DNA of 64,000 nt from Stutzerimonas stutzeri (GTDB taxonomy: Bacteria > Pseudomonadota > Gammaproteobacteria > Pseudomonadales > Pseudomonadaceae), in contig NZ_CP036186.1 of assembly GCF_015291885.1 (NCBI RefSeq), positions 4,354,001-4,418,000 of the forward strand. The letters run 5' to 3'. Under the pieces are notes generated by a model that was given only the letters and a program-made list of their open reading frames with translations, searched no databases and had not been told where the DNA came from. A program made the translations under genes and the position numbers. Each line of letters opens with the position of its first letter. Within the stretch, counting starts at the first letter, position 1. Positions 5,731 through 15,236 of this stretch are shown in pieces.

Positions 5731-6681
5731 ATGACGACCATGCACGAGACCACACTCAAGAAGTACCAAAACAGAGCACGCAATTTTTACCGTAAGTACT
5801 GCGGATCAAATACACCGAATTCAGCGCAGATCTGTACTGCTTTACTTGCGCGTGCTCACGAGCTCCAGCCGAACTCTTTCAGCACGCTCAAGAGCGCACT
5901 ACTGAATGACCAGCTCGCCCAAGGCAATCTTAAAGCGGCTCAAGCCGTTCGGGCGCTGATAAATCCGGTCACGGCACCAGGTTCAGAGTTCCCGCGCAAA
6001 CCCAAACAGAGGGAAGTCCGCACCATCTCCGATGATGACTTCTGGCAGCTCGTTGTGCACTTACGCGCTCATGACTTTTACGACGAAGCACTATGCGTTG
6101 TCCTGGCTTATTACACAGGCGTACGTCCGTGTGAGATGCGCACAATCACTGTAACGGGCGATCACGTCGACATCATCGGCGGCAAAAAGGCCGAAAAATT
6201 AGAGCGTGGCGCAGACCGCACCCTCGTGATTGAACATCCCGAGATGCTCAAAGCAATAACTGAGGCCGCGCAATGGATGAGCAACTGCCCGAGAACAAAC
6301 TCGGCGATCCGAGACCGCTTACGTAAGGAATGCAGAACGCTGTGGCCGAGGCGCAAACAGCACCCAACACTGAAGAGTTTCAGACATCAACTGGGATCAA
6401 ATCTGAAAGCCTCAGGTGAAGGCGACGAGAGCCTGGCATACATCATGGGTCACCAGTCGACAGATTCGATTAACGTTTACGGTGACAGGCGCTCGGGAGC
6501 TGGTCGAACGGTGTATGTAAGAGCTGCGGCGGGCGCCGATTTGTCCAAGGTGCGCAAACCCAAGAAGCCTGCACTGTTTGGTAGAGGACAGGTGGTTGGA
6601 CGAATCGAGATTCCGATTAGTCTATCCAGCAGGCCGACAGCGGCACGCGCCACTACATCCAGCACTGATGTTTCAGGCTAA
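5731..6681 (+). CDS. Tyrosine recombinase/integrase (316 aa)
   Basis: The N-terminal half looks like a SAM-like core-binding domain (KKYQNRARNFYRKYCG). The catalytic half has the first Arg in YYTGVRPCEMRTI (about residue 135), the second Arg in SFRHQLGSNL (about 216, with Lys in place of the usual first His of HxxR), His in MGHQSTDSIN (about 239) and the probable nucleophile Tyr in NVYGD (about 247). About 65 residues follow the Tyr, longer than usual. The start could be 5731 or 5740; AAAAAGAG lies just upstream. It is separate from the island integrase at 24593 and may act on the inverted repeats directly before it. Confidence 0.82.
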   Translation: MTTMHETTLKKYQNRARNFYRKYCGSNTPNSAQICTALLARAHELQPNSFSTLKSALLNDQLAQGNLKAAQAVRALINPVTAPGSEFPRKPKQREVRTISDDDFWQLVVHLRAHDFYDEALCVVLAYYTGVRPCEMRTITVTGDHVDIIGGKKAEKLERGADRTLVIEHPEMLKAITEAAQWMSNCPRTNSAIRDRLRKECRTLWPRRKQHPTLKSFRHQLGSNLKASGEGDESLAYIMGHQSTDSINVYGDRRSGAGRTVYVRAAAGADLSKVRKPKKPALFGRGQVVGRIEIPISLSSRPTAARATTSSTDVSG

Positions 6682-6784
6682 AAGCTAGACGCCCCTTGGA
6701 GCTGTCGTCATTTCTAGGCATGATGCGGCATGTGGCCAGCACTGCAACACAGAGTACTGCCAGTTAGCGGCTAGGCGATGGGAT

Positions 6785-7771
6785 ATGGAAGTAGCGGTAA
6801 GAGTGATGTCTCGCGGACAGGAAATTGACCGCATCACGCGCCCCCTCAGAATGGATGGAGGGCGGCCTGCCGTCACCTACAGAAAATTGCTCTGGCCAGT
6901 AGAAGACGGCTGTATCCATATCGAAACCGAACACGATGCGCCCCTTTACCAAGGAAATGCAAACCTTGACGACTGGGTGGAGCTTGTCACTCGCGTACTA
7001 CCAGAGTCGCTCCCAACTCAGATCAATGACTGCACAGAAGTCCTTCGTGCCTGCTTCCGAGAAAATCTGCCTCATGGCGTTATACGCGCATCTTCCTCGC
7101 TGGTATCTGTTGGCCTAGAGAATGAAGCGCGCGATCTGCTAGTAGATTTCCTGCGCGAAAAGCATGATTCAGAACGCCTGAGCAAGCTGATACGCATGCA
7201 GCTGCTTTTCAGTGAAAGATCCAGCACACCACTGCCCTCTACAAATCCATCTGCTGAAAATACAGAGCCTGGGCTCGATACAGCCGTATCCATCGAAGAT
7301 GAGAAAACACTGGACTGGGATTGGATACCAGCAGATGAGACGCAAAAACCAGAAGTAGATGACCAAGCCCTGAGAATACAGGCCGAGTGCGCCCAGGAAA
7401 CTATCGGTGCCTACCGCACGATAGAGCGTGGCGCAGTGATTTCGGACCTCACCGAACCTCTGAGCGAATCCGTATGGGTCGAAGAGCTTCTTCTCCCGCC
7501 CAAAGGTCGCACTCCCTCACCAGGGGAAAACACGCTTTTGGAGCGCACGGCAAAACTTGGAACCATCGCATTGGATCTATTGAGATACTTTGCAGACAAC
7601 CCAGGGGACCGAGCTTCACACGCTGAGTTGGTACTTGGATACCCCGTCGCGGATATCAACAAACTACTTACGGGCTCCCTAAGCCACTATCTGAAGAGAA
7701 GCGGGTCAGGCGGATGGGAGTGCCACGCGTGGACTTCAAGCGTTCTAACCGCCCTCGACGAAACCTTGTGA
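6785..7771 (+). CDS. Unknown protein (328 aa)
   Basis: No family recognised. The N-terminal part (about 1-135) looks globular (VTYRKLLWPVEDGCIHIETEHDAPLYQG), followed by an acidic, proline-containing linker (about 140-205) with Trp/Asp-rich DWDWIPADE. A C-terminal helical part (about 245-328) contains LGTIALDLLRYFADNPGDRASHAELVLGYP, which could be a winged-helix-like fold. There is no signal peptide or membrane segment. It lies between the recombinase and the Vsr/methyltransferase block and may belong to either unit. Confidence 0.7.
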   Translation: MEVAVRVMSRGQEIDRITRPLRMDGGRPAVTYRKLLWPVEDGCIHIETEHDAPLYQGNANLDDWVELVTRVLPESLPTQINDCTEVLRACFRENLPHGVIRASSSLVSVGLENEARDLLVDFLREKHDSERLSKLIRMQLLFSERSSTPLPSTNPSAENTEPGLDTAVSIEDEKTLDWDWIPADETQKPEVDDQALRIQAECAQETIGAYRTIERGAVISDLTEPLSESVWVEELLLPPKGRTPSPGENTLLERTAKLGTIALDLLRYFADNPGDRASHAELVLGYPVADINKLLTGSLSHYLKRSGSGGWECHAWTSSVLTALDETL

Positions 7772-7815
7772 ACACATCAGAGCGCAGGGATGCTCACTGG
7801 CAGCAATCTTACGCA

Positions 7816-8229
7816 TCACTCAAGTGCCCTCAGGCGCTCAAGCAAAGTACGCAGGGCAACCTCGGGGAGTCTGAGTTCGCACTCCCACACGGCGATAACC
7901 CGCCATCCGTCATCCTCCAATCTCTGCAATACCTTCATGTCCCGTTCAACATTGGATTGAAGCTTGGCCGCCCAGAAATCGACCCGTGTCTTGGGCAAAA
8001 CAGCATATTTACATCCAGCATGGCGATGCCAAAAACACCCATGTACAAAAATACAGACCCTGAGTCTAGACAGTACAATATCCGGTTTTCCCGGCAGGTC
8101 TTTGCGATGAAGTCGGAACCGATAGCCATGAGCGTGCAGAAAGCGCCTGACCGTCATTTCCGGCCTGGTGCCTTTCCCTTTGATGCCAGCCATCATCCGG
8201 GATCTTGTGGCGCGGTCAACGACATCCAC
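7816..8229 (-). CDS. vsr: Very short patch repair endonuclease (Vsr)
   Basis: Nicks DNA next to T:G mismatches that arise when 5-methylcytosine deaminates, starting short-patch repair. The sequence shows the family signatures: RSRMMAGIKGKGTRPE, FRLHRKDLPGKPDIVL (catalytic Asp in PDIV), and the zinc/histidine segment VFVHGCFWHRH-like (here CIFVHGCFWHRHAGC). Length (137 aa) is normal. It is divergent from the C5 methyltransferase starting at 8259, with 29 bp between the two starts. A Vsr beside a cytosine methylase is expected because it repairs that enzyme's mutagenic product. Confidence 0.95.
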   Translation of the reverse strand: MDVVDRATRSRMMAGIKGKGTRPEMTVRRFLHAHGYRFRLHRKDLPGKPDIVLSRLRVCIFVHGCFWHRHAGCKYAVLPKTRVDFWAAKLQSNVERDMKVLQRLEDDGWRVIAVWECELRLPEVALRTLLERLRALE

Positions 8230-8258
8230 TTAGTGCTTCCTCAAAACAGCGTGGTTTC

Positions 8259-9860
8259 ATGAGTCGTAGTTACCCCATTCAAATTGTGGATCTCTTTGCT
8301 GGCCCCGGGGGCCTCGGTGAGGGCTTTTCCTCTCACTCCAGCAACAATGTTGAGACCTTCGAAATCAAGGTTTCAGCCGAGATGGAGATATCCGCACGCT
8401 CCACACTGCGACTTCGAGCCTTTTACCGGTTGCTGAAAAACCAACGACCCGAGGCCCTAGAGGACTATTACAACTTTTGCGAAACAGCAGATGTAATGGA
8501 ACCCTACACAAGCAGAAGTCTTGAGGCTTGGAAGCATGCTGACAACGAGGCGCAGCTGCTGGAGCTGGGTACAGAGGAAGGCAACACCCGGCTTGATAGA
8601 ATTCTGGAAAGTCGCCTCGACGAAACCAAGCCATGGGTTCTGATCGGCGGCCCGCCATGTCAGGCCTACTCAATCGTCGGTAGGGCCAGAAATCGCGGAA
8701 AACTGGACTATCGAGCAGAGGACGATCATCGGCACTTTCTCTATCGCGAGTACCTGAGGATCATTCAAAAGAAAAGACCAGCAGTCTTCGTGATGGAGAA
8801 CGTAAAAGGGATTCTTTCATCGAAAGTAGCTGGCGAGCAGATGTTCCCTCAGATACTACGGGATCTCGCCGATCCGGACGCTGCACTGGGAGAAAGCGTC
8901 AGCGGGCCTAAATACAGAATCTGTTCGCTGGTAGCTGATGACATCTACGAAAGCGGAGCTGAACCGGACAGCATCGATCCAACCAACTACATCATTAGAG
9001 CAGAGGACTACAGCGTTCCTCAGGCCAGGCATCGAGTGATACTCCTTGGCGTTTCTGAAGAGTACCTAGGTGCCCTTGGTGATCATAAGTTATCACCTGC
9101 GCCAGGGCCTTCAATAGACCAGGTAATTGGCAGCCTTCCGCCCTTGCGGAGCACTCTTACCAAAGTGAAGGACTCTCCAGACCTGTGGTCAGAGACTGTG
9201 CAAGAGCACCTCAGAGAGCTCAGTAGAGAGTGCTTTAAACAGATAGCTGACACGCCTAAAAGAACGCCTCTCGCAATAAAACTCGGCGCTCTCGCCAGCA
9301 GCTACGACGGTAGGGACCTGAGTTCGGGAGGATTACGCGTTCTCAAAAAGAGTGCATGGAATGGCGTGACAGGCACCCACCTCGATGGCTGGCTGCAGGA
9401 TCCTCGACTCAAGTATTGGCTCAATCATGAAGCACGAGGACACATGAGCTCCGATCTGCGTAGATACGTTTACGCTACGGCATTTGCCGAGACATTTAAG
9501 GACTCGCCCAAAGGCCACCATGACTTCAACCTGCCAGGACTCGAACCAGACCATAAAAACTGGAAGACCGGAAAGTTCAGCGACCGCTTTCGTGTACAGA
9601 GGTCGGGCATTCCCTCCACGACGATAACCAGCCATATCGCCAAGGACGGTCATTACTTTATTCATTATGATCCCAGACAATGCCGAAGCCTGACTGTCCG
9701 CGAGGCCGCCCGACTGCAAACCTTCCCCGACAACTATTTCTTTCTCGGAAACAGAACGCAGCAGTTCCATCAAGTCGGTAACGCAGTGCCACCACTTCTG
9801 GCTCGACAGATTGCAGATGTTGTAGCTCGCATTATCAGAAACGGAAAAGACACGAGATAG
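8259..9860 (+). CDS. DNA (cytosine-5) methyltransferase (533 aa)
   Basis: Methylates cytosine C5 in a target not readable from sequence. Ordered motifs are seen: I DLFAGPGGLGEGF (about residues 10-22), IV GGPPCQAYS with the catalytic Cys (about 130), VI ENVKGI (about 180), VIII QARHRVIL (about 255) and X QVGNAVPPLLA (about 505). The region between VIII and X is long and carries the target-recognition part. I chose ATG 8259 (MSRSYPIQIVDLF) because motif I then sits at the usual distance; the open frame reaches back to 8205. It is the first gene of the defence operon that runs to 17086. Confidence 0.93.
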   Translation: MSRSYPIQIVDLFAGPGGLGEGFSSHSSNNVETFEIKVSAEMEISARSTLRLRAFYRLLKNQRPEALEDYYNFCETADVMEPYTSRSLEAWKHADNEAQLLELGTEEGNTRLDRILESRLDETKPWVLIGGPPCQAYSIVGRARNRGKLDYRAEDDHRHFLYREYLRIIQKKRPAVFVMENVKGILSSKVAGEQMFPQILRDLADPDAALGESVSGPKYRICSLVADDIYESGAEPDSIDPTNYIIRAEDYSVPQARHRVILLGVSEEYLGALGDHKLSPAPGPSIDQVIGSLPPLRSTLTKVKDSPDLWSETVQEHLRELSRECFKQIADTPKRTPLAIKLGALASSYDGRDLSSGGLRVLKKSAWNGVTGTHLDGWLQDPRLKYWLNHEARGHMSSDLRRYVYATAFAETFKDSPKGHHDFNLPGLEPDHKNWKTGKFSDRFRVQRSGIPSTTITSHIAKDGHYFIHYDPRQCRSLTVREAARLQTFPDNYFFLGNRTQQFHQVGNAVPPLLARQIADVVARIIRNGKDTR

Positions 9861-9900
9861 GGTCAATCCAGGCACTACATGCTCGACAGGGAGAGTTCGC

Positions 9901-11394
9901 TTGCCACCGACATTCAAGAGTCGAAATGCCCCCCCAAAGGCCAGCGCAATGGTCGAGGCACTGCGTGGGCTTGGCTACAACACACAGACAGCACTGGCCG
10001 ACATTATCGACAACAGTGTTGCGGCAGGTGCGTCGGAGGTCAGAGTCGAATTCATCTGGGCAGAGACAGATAGCCGAATTATCTGCCTGGACAATGGCAC
10101 TGGAATGTCAGCAGCCGGGCTTGATCTTGCCATGAGACTAGGTGAGCGAAACCCACTAGAGGAGCGATCAAAGTCTGATCTTGGTCGTTTTGGCCTTGGG
10201 CTCAAGACCGCCTCCTTTTCACAGTGTCGCAGACTGACTGTAGCGACAATCGGTACCGACAACATGCAGTCTCTGCGCTGGGACCTCGACTATCTAGCCA
10301 ATAGCCATGATGGCGGCTGGCACCTTCTAGAGGGCCCCCACCCAGGCTCGGAGAAATGTCTGGAGCCTCTTTCTGATGCTGGCAAAGGAACACTGGTGCT
10401 GTGGGAGGAACTCGACAGAATCATTACACCCGGAAGTACGGTTCAGGACTTTCTTAACCTTGCCGACAAGGTGGAGCAGCATCTCGGAATGGTCTTTCAC
10501 CGATACCTTGAAGGAAGCAGGCCCCGGCTCAGAATTCTCCTCAATGGACAGCCCGTAAGGCCTTGGGACCCCTTTATGACGGACCATCCCGGAAAGCCAT
10601 ACAACCCTCCCGTATTCAAACATCCATCCATCAGAGGCATCGAAGCCGAATGTCATGTCCTACCACACAAGGACATGCTCTCGCCTGAAGACTTCGAGCG
10701 CCTGGGCGGCCCTGAAGGCTGGACGGCGCAACAGGGATTCTACGTATATCGCAACGAACGCCTTCTGGTAGCAGGCAGTTGGCTGGGTCTGGGAACCGGT
10801 AGATCTTGGACAAAGGACGAAGCCCATCGCCTCGCCAGAATCCGGATTGATATCCCGAACTCGGCAGATGCCGACTGGAAAATCGATATCCGGAAGTCCA
10901 CGGCGCGCCCCCCAATCTACCTTCGAGACTGGTTGACCAGCTTAGCCGAATCGACTCGCGCTCGCGCCAGACGAGCTTTTGCCCATAGAGGACGGCCAAC
11001 ATTGCTTGGCAACAAGCAGGTTGCCGAAGCATGGAAGGTAGAGCGACTCGCCAGTGGTATGCGATACCGAATCGACAGCGACCACCCTGCTGTAAGAGAC
11101 GTTCTGGATGAAGCCGGAACATTGCTCCCCCAGATCAAGGCAATGCTGCGAGTTATCGAAGAGACCGTTCCTGTCCAGCGGATATGGATTGATACGGCAG
11201 AGAATAAAGACACCCCGTGCACGGGGTTCGAAAAAGCGCCATCCAGCGAAGTCAGTGAGATTCTGATGGTGATGTACCGGGGCATGGTGGAGAGGAAGGG
11301 GTATTCAGCCGCCTCTGCCAAGGAACAACTCCGAGCGACAGAGCCCTTCCATGCCTTCCCTTACCTGGTAGATGCCCTGCCTGACAATTTATAA
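9901..11394 (+). CDS. MutL/MORC-like GHKL ATPase of the defence operon (497 aa)
   Basis: GHKL-fold ATPase: N-box ALADIIDNSV (about 33-42), G1 box DNGTGMS (about 62-68) and G2 box GRFGLGLKTASF (about 95-106). Such MutL/MORC relatives occur in restriction-like operons next to Z1 proteins and methylases. The preferred start is TTG 9901 behind GGGAGAG; ATG 9949 is an alternative. Its probable job is an ATP-driven clamp or switch that couples DNA recognition to nuclease action, inferred from the family. The gap to the Z1 gene is only 13 bp. Confidence 0.88.
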   Translation: MPPTFKSRNAPPKASAMVEALRGLGYNTQTALADIIDNSVAAGASEVRVEFIWAETDSRIICLDNGTGMSAAGLDLAMRLGERNPLEERSKSDLGRFGLGLKTASFSQCRRLTVATIGTDNMQSLRWDLDYLANSHDGGWHLLEGPHPGSEKCLEPLSDAGKGTLVLWEELDRIITPGSTVQDFLNLADKVEQHLGMVFHRYLEGSRPRLRILLNGQPVRPWDPFMTDHPGKPYNPPVFKHPSIRGIEAECHVLPHKDMLSPEDFERLGGPEGWTAQQGFYVYRNERLLVAGSWLGLGTGRSWTKDEAHRLARIRIDIPNSADADWKIDIRKSTARPPIYLRDWLTSLAESTRARARRAFAHRGRPTLLGNKQVAEAWKVERLASGMRYRIDSDHPAVRDVLDEAGTLLPQIKAMLRVIEETVPVQRIWIDTAENKDTPCTGFEKAPSSEVSEILMVMYRGMVERKGYSAASAKEQLRATEPFHAFPYLVDALPDNL

Positions 11395-11407
11395 GGAGCC
11401 GTAGCGA

Positions 11408-14239
11408 ATGTCCGAGGACAACAAATGGAGCGTGGTCAAAATCGTCCAGGAAATGCTTGCAGACGAACAGGACAAGTCAGCAATCACTCCGACACTGATT
11501 TCACAAAAGATCGACATGGTGCTGAAGATCATGCCGAACAAGGCAGAAGGGCTCGACCGCGCCGCTGTCACTGACGAACTCATTAGACGATTCAGCATCT
11601 GGGTAGGTGATGATTCGTCGCTTGTCGATATGGCCGGGCACATACCCTGGCTTACAAGCGAGAGAAAGAAGGAGTGGCGCTACTGGCGGCGATACAGAGA
11701 ATGGCAGGAAAAGAAACTGCCTTGGAGCGCTATAGAAGCACTCGACAAGACAACCGACAACATCCTGTCGATGCTGGAAGATCCTAAACGCGAAGGCTCA
11801 TGGGATCGGCGCGGAATGGTCGTTGGTCATGTGCAGTCAGGAAAGACTGGGAACTATACGGGCCTGATCTGCAAGGCAGCCGATGCTGGCTACAAGATAA
11901 TCATCGTACTTGCAGGTCTTCACAACAACCTGCGCTCTCAAACGCAAATGCGACTGGATGAAGGGTTTCTTGGCTACGAGACCAGCCCTATCGAGGGTGA
12001 AGGCAACGTGGCAATCGGAGTGGGAAAGATTGACCCCTCACCGGCTCTACGCCCGCAGTACGTAACCAATAGGACAGAGACAGGCGACTTCAACACCAAG
12101 TTCGTAAAGAACCTTGGCGTATCGCCAGAACAGAAGCCGTGGCTTTTCGTCGTAAAGAAGAACAAGACAGTCCTACAGCGTCTTTTGAAGTGGATTCACA
12201 AACATGTGGCCGAAACGACAGACCCTGAGACTGGCCGTCCACTGGTAACGCATCTACCCCTCCTGATCGTTGACGATGAGGCGGATCATGCCTCAGTGGA
12301 CACAGGAGAGAAAGTAGTCGACGACAACGGCCAGCCGGACCTTGAACACCAGCCAACGGCAATCAACAGCCTCATTCGCCAGATCCTGCACTCCTTTTCA
12401 AGAAAGGCCTATATCGGCTACACCGCGACGCCATTTGCGAACATCTACATCCATGAACAAGGGGAAACCACCAAGGAGGGGCCAGACCTTTTCCCGGCAG
12501 CGTTTATCACCAACCTATCAGCCCCATCCAGTTATATAGGTCCATCAAGAGTCTTCGGGCTGGCTAGCGAAAATGGACGACTCGGTGCACTCGATCTGGT
12601 TCGCCTAGTCACGGACCAATGCTCGGAAGATGGCAAGAGTGGCTGGATGCCCGTTAGCCACAAAAGCAGTCATACGCCATCGGACAACATGCCGCCATCG
12701 CTGATAGAGGCAATACAGGCATTCATCCTGGCATGCACAATTCGACAACTACGTGGCCAGGGCGCAGAGCACAGCTCCATGCTGGTGCACGTCACGCGCT
12801 TCAACCTCGTTCAGCAACACGTACACGGGCAGGTCCGGGATTACGTCATGCATCTGAAGCAGCGTCTAAGACGACGCATTGATCATGAGAGCGTTCTATC
12901 CGAACTGCGCAGTCTTTGGAGCCGTGACTTCCTGTCAACGAGCGACAGCGTTGAAAGACAAACATCGGAGTCACCACACCGCACCATTACAGATTGGCTT
13001 GAGATAGAAGAGGCTCTTCCGGATCTGCTTGAGCAGCTCGATGTCCGCATGATCAACGGCACGGCAAAGGATGCATTGGACTATGCCGACAGCGCCACAG
13101 GACTAAAGGTAATTGCCATCGGCGGAGACAAACTGGCACGAGGGCTCACGCTGGAAGGGCTGTGCGTCAGCTACTTTCTCCGAGCCTCAAAAATGTACGA
13201 CACACTGATGCAGATGGGCCGCTGGTTTGGCTATCGACCGGGATATCTAGACTTGTGCCGCCTTTACACCACTGAGGATCTGGTCGAGTGGTTTGAACAC
13301 ATTGCCGACGCCGCCGAAGAGCTGAGAGCCGAATTCGACTTCATGATGGAAAGCGGCCTTACCCCACGCGACTATGGCCTCAAGGTCGTGTCCCACCCAG
13401 TATTGATGGTCACATCACCGCTAAAAATGCGGACGGCGAAAACTCTGCATCTATCTTTCAGCGGCGATATCGTCGAAACAGTCAGCTTCTTCAAAAATCC
13501 CACAAAGCTCAAACAAAACCTGGATGCGTTCAACTCCTTTGTCGCAAGCATGGGGCAAGGTTCCTCAATTCCCCCGCAGGACAGAAATGGTCGGCAGGAT
13601 TCCTGGAGTGGTGCGCGCTGGACCGATGTGCCAGTGCAGCCAGTAGTCGACTTTCTAAGGTCGTACCAAACGCACCCTGACTCCCGAAAGGTAAGAAGCG
13701 ATTTACTCGCGAACTTCATAGAAGAAATGAGCCGTATAGGCGAGCTCACCTCTTGGACGGTTGCTGTGATTGGTGGTGGCGTTGCCGGACCGGAAAGCGT
13801 TGCAGGCCAATCAATCAAGCGCATGAAGCGAACAAACAAATCTCCTGAATCTGAAGACAAGTACTCCATTGGCCGCTTGCTCTCACCTCAAGACGAAGCA
13901 TTAGATATTGATGAGAAGGCATGGAATGTCGCACTTGAGTGGACACAGAAAGAATGGAGACCAGACCCGACACGCTCAAGAAGCAAAGAATTACCCGTGG
14001 TTCCCAGCGGCCCCTGCATTAGACGTATCCGTGGTTTTGGGAGCGACACCGTACCCCCCACTCCCGAAAAAGGGCTGCTGCTGATATCTATTCTCGACCC
14101 GAAACAATCAGAGGTTGAGGGCGTTGACACGCCTGTCATTGCCTTTGCTATCAGCTTTCCTTCGAGTCATGCAGGGAAATCAGTGCCCTATGTCGTCACA
14201 AACCTTCTATGGGAGCAGCAATATGGCGGCGCTGAGTAG
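11408..14239 (+). CDS. Z1-domain helicase-like ATPase (943 aa)
   Basis: A large superfamily-2-like protein with Walker A VGHVQSGKTGNYTGLI (about 138-153), Walker B LLIVDDEADHAS (about 285), motif III-like GYTATPFANIYI (about 336) and the Z1-typical GGDKLARGLTLEGL (about 575) and MGRWFGYRPGY. Z1 proteins accompany GHKL ATPases and nucleases in bacterial defence operons and are thought to move on or remodel DNA. A strong site AAGGAG lies before ATG 11408. The last 17 bases overlap the next gene, indicating translational coupling. Confidence 0.92.
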   Translation: MSEDNKWSVVKIVQEMLADEQDKSAITPTLISQKIDMVLKIMPNKAEGLDRAAVTDELIRRFSIWVGDDSSLVDMAGHIPWLTSERKKEWRYWRRYREWQEKKLPWSAIEALDKTTDNILSMLEDPKREGSWDRRGMVVGHVQSGKTGNYTGLICKAADAGYKIIIVLAGLHNNLRSQTQMRLDEGFLGYETSPIEGEGNVAIGVGKIDPSPALRPQYVTNRTETGDFNTKFVKNLGVSPEQKPWLFVVKKNKTVLQRLLKWIHKHVAETTDPETGRPLVTHLPLLIVDDEADHASVDTGEKVVDDNGQPDLEHQPTAINSLIRQILHSFSRKAYIGYTATPFANIYIHEQGETTKEGPDLFPAAFITNLSAPSSYIGPSRVFGLASENGRLGALDLVRLVTDQCSEDGKSGWMPVSHKSSHTPSDNMPPSLIEAIQAFILACTIRQLRGQGAEHSSMLVHVTRFNLVQQHVHGQVRDYVMHLKQRLRRRIDHESVLSELRSLWSRDFLSTSDSVERQTSESPHRTITDWLEIEEALPDLLEQLDVRMINGTAKDALDYADSATGLKVIAIGGDKLARGLTLEGLCVSYFLRASKMYDTLMQMGRWFGYRPGYLDLCRLYTTEDLVEWFEHIADAAEELRAEFDFMMESGLTPRDYGLKVVSHPVLMVTSPLKMRTAKTLHLSFSGDIVETVSFFKNPTKLKQNLDAFNSFVASMGQGSSIPPQDRNGRQDSWSGARWTDVPVQPVVDFLRSYQTHPDSRKVRSDLLANFIEEMSRIGELTSWTVAVIGGGVAGPESVAGQSIKRMKRTNKSPESEDKYSIGRLLSPQDEALDIDEKAWNVALEWTQKEWRPDPTRSRSKELPVVPSGPCIRRIRGFGSDTVPPTPEKGLLLISILDPKQSEVEGVDTPVIAFAISFPSSHAGKSVPYVVTNLLWEQQYGGAE

Positions 14240-15236
14240 CAGCGAAATTCTGGGTACCTGGAGAGCACTTCCCGGTAACGCATCAACCCCAGGCTGGAGA
14301 TCCATAGATCTCTTTCAGTCAGGAACCTGTCGAGTAAAAGCTGCAAGACATGCTCCCGGAAATGAAGAGGCCATTCTGATTGGGTTTTCGACTGCCAAGC
14401 TGGCTCCGACGCCACAACTCCCTCAAGGACAGGGGTTTCGCATGGAAAGAGCTGCTCTTGGTGAGGCTGCCGGCGAATATCAGTGGCTTGCAGTCGTTCG
14501 CCAATCTGCGGGCAACCTTGAGCTGTTTGCCACTGTGGTGACGGATATCTGCGGGCTTATTGACTCATCCGATAGCTGCCCTGAAGAGCTGCTGTATCAG
14601 CGGCTGCTCGGGAGGGTGCGTGGATGGCAGGAGTTCATGCGAAGGGGTCGTGAAGGACTTAGCGTCGAGGCTGAACTGGGGCTCGTAGGTGAGATATGTC
14701 TGCTGCGCTACCTTCTTGATGAAGGAGTCCCCCTTTTCTCTGCAGTCGATGGGTGGAAAGGACCGCTCGACGGCCTGCATGACTTCCAACTGGGGGCAGG
14801 AGCAATAGAGGTCAAATCAACAATGGCCACGGAAGGTTTTCCAGTAAGGATTGCCTCGTTGGACCAGTTGGACGACTCCCAGTGCCCACCACTCTTCCTC
14901 GCAGCACTTCGCTTTGGGTCGAACGAGTCGGGAATGACGCTTCCCGAGTACGTGTCTAGTACTCGCCAACTTCTGGAACCAGACCCTGCAGCGACAAGAC
15001 TTTTCGAGCAGGCACTGCTTCATATCGGCTATCTGGACATGCAGGCAGAAGTCTACACACGTCGCTTTTCGCCAAGCGAGATCAGGATTCATTTAGTGGA
15101 TTCGGACTTCCCTAGGCTGACACCTTTCAACATCCCTACACCTATTCGCCGAGCGCAGTATGAGCTCGATCTGGCATTGCTTCAGGTCGATAACTGCCCT
15201 CTTTCGGATGTGCTTGAGAAACTTGGAGTCGTTTGA
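14223..15236 (+). CDS. PD-(D/E)XK motif protein (DUF4420-type, 337 aa)
   Basis: A probable nuclease subunit. The core reads LVGEICLLRYLLDEG (Glu), then WKGPLDGLHDFQLGAGAIEVKSTMA, giving D...ExK as in PD-(D/E)XK enzymes (about residues 160-205). The rest is mixed alpha/beta without further motifs. ATG 14223 has GGGAG 9-13 bases upstream and overlaps the Z1 stop. The gene ends in a 4-bp overlap with AIPR. The placement between Z1 and AIPR matches the defence arrangement I know as Mza. Confidence 0.82.
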   Translation: MAALSSSEILGTWRALPGNASTPGWRSIDLFQSGTCRVKAARHAPGNEEAILIGFSTAKLAPTPQLPQGQGFRMERAALGEAAGEYQWLAVVRQSAGNLELFATVVTDICGLIDSSDSCPEELLYQRLLGRVRGWQEFMRRGREGLSVEAELGLVGEICLLRYLLDEGVPLFSAVDGWKGPLDGLHDFQLGAGAIEVKSTMATEGFPVRIASLDQLDDSQCPPLFLAALRFGSNESGMTLPEYVSSTRQLLEPDPAATRLFEQALLHIGYLDMQAEVYTRRFSPSEIRIHLVDSDFPRLTPFNIPTPIRRAQYELDLALLQVDNCPLSDVLEKLGVV

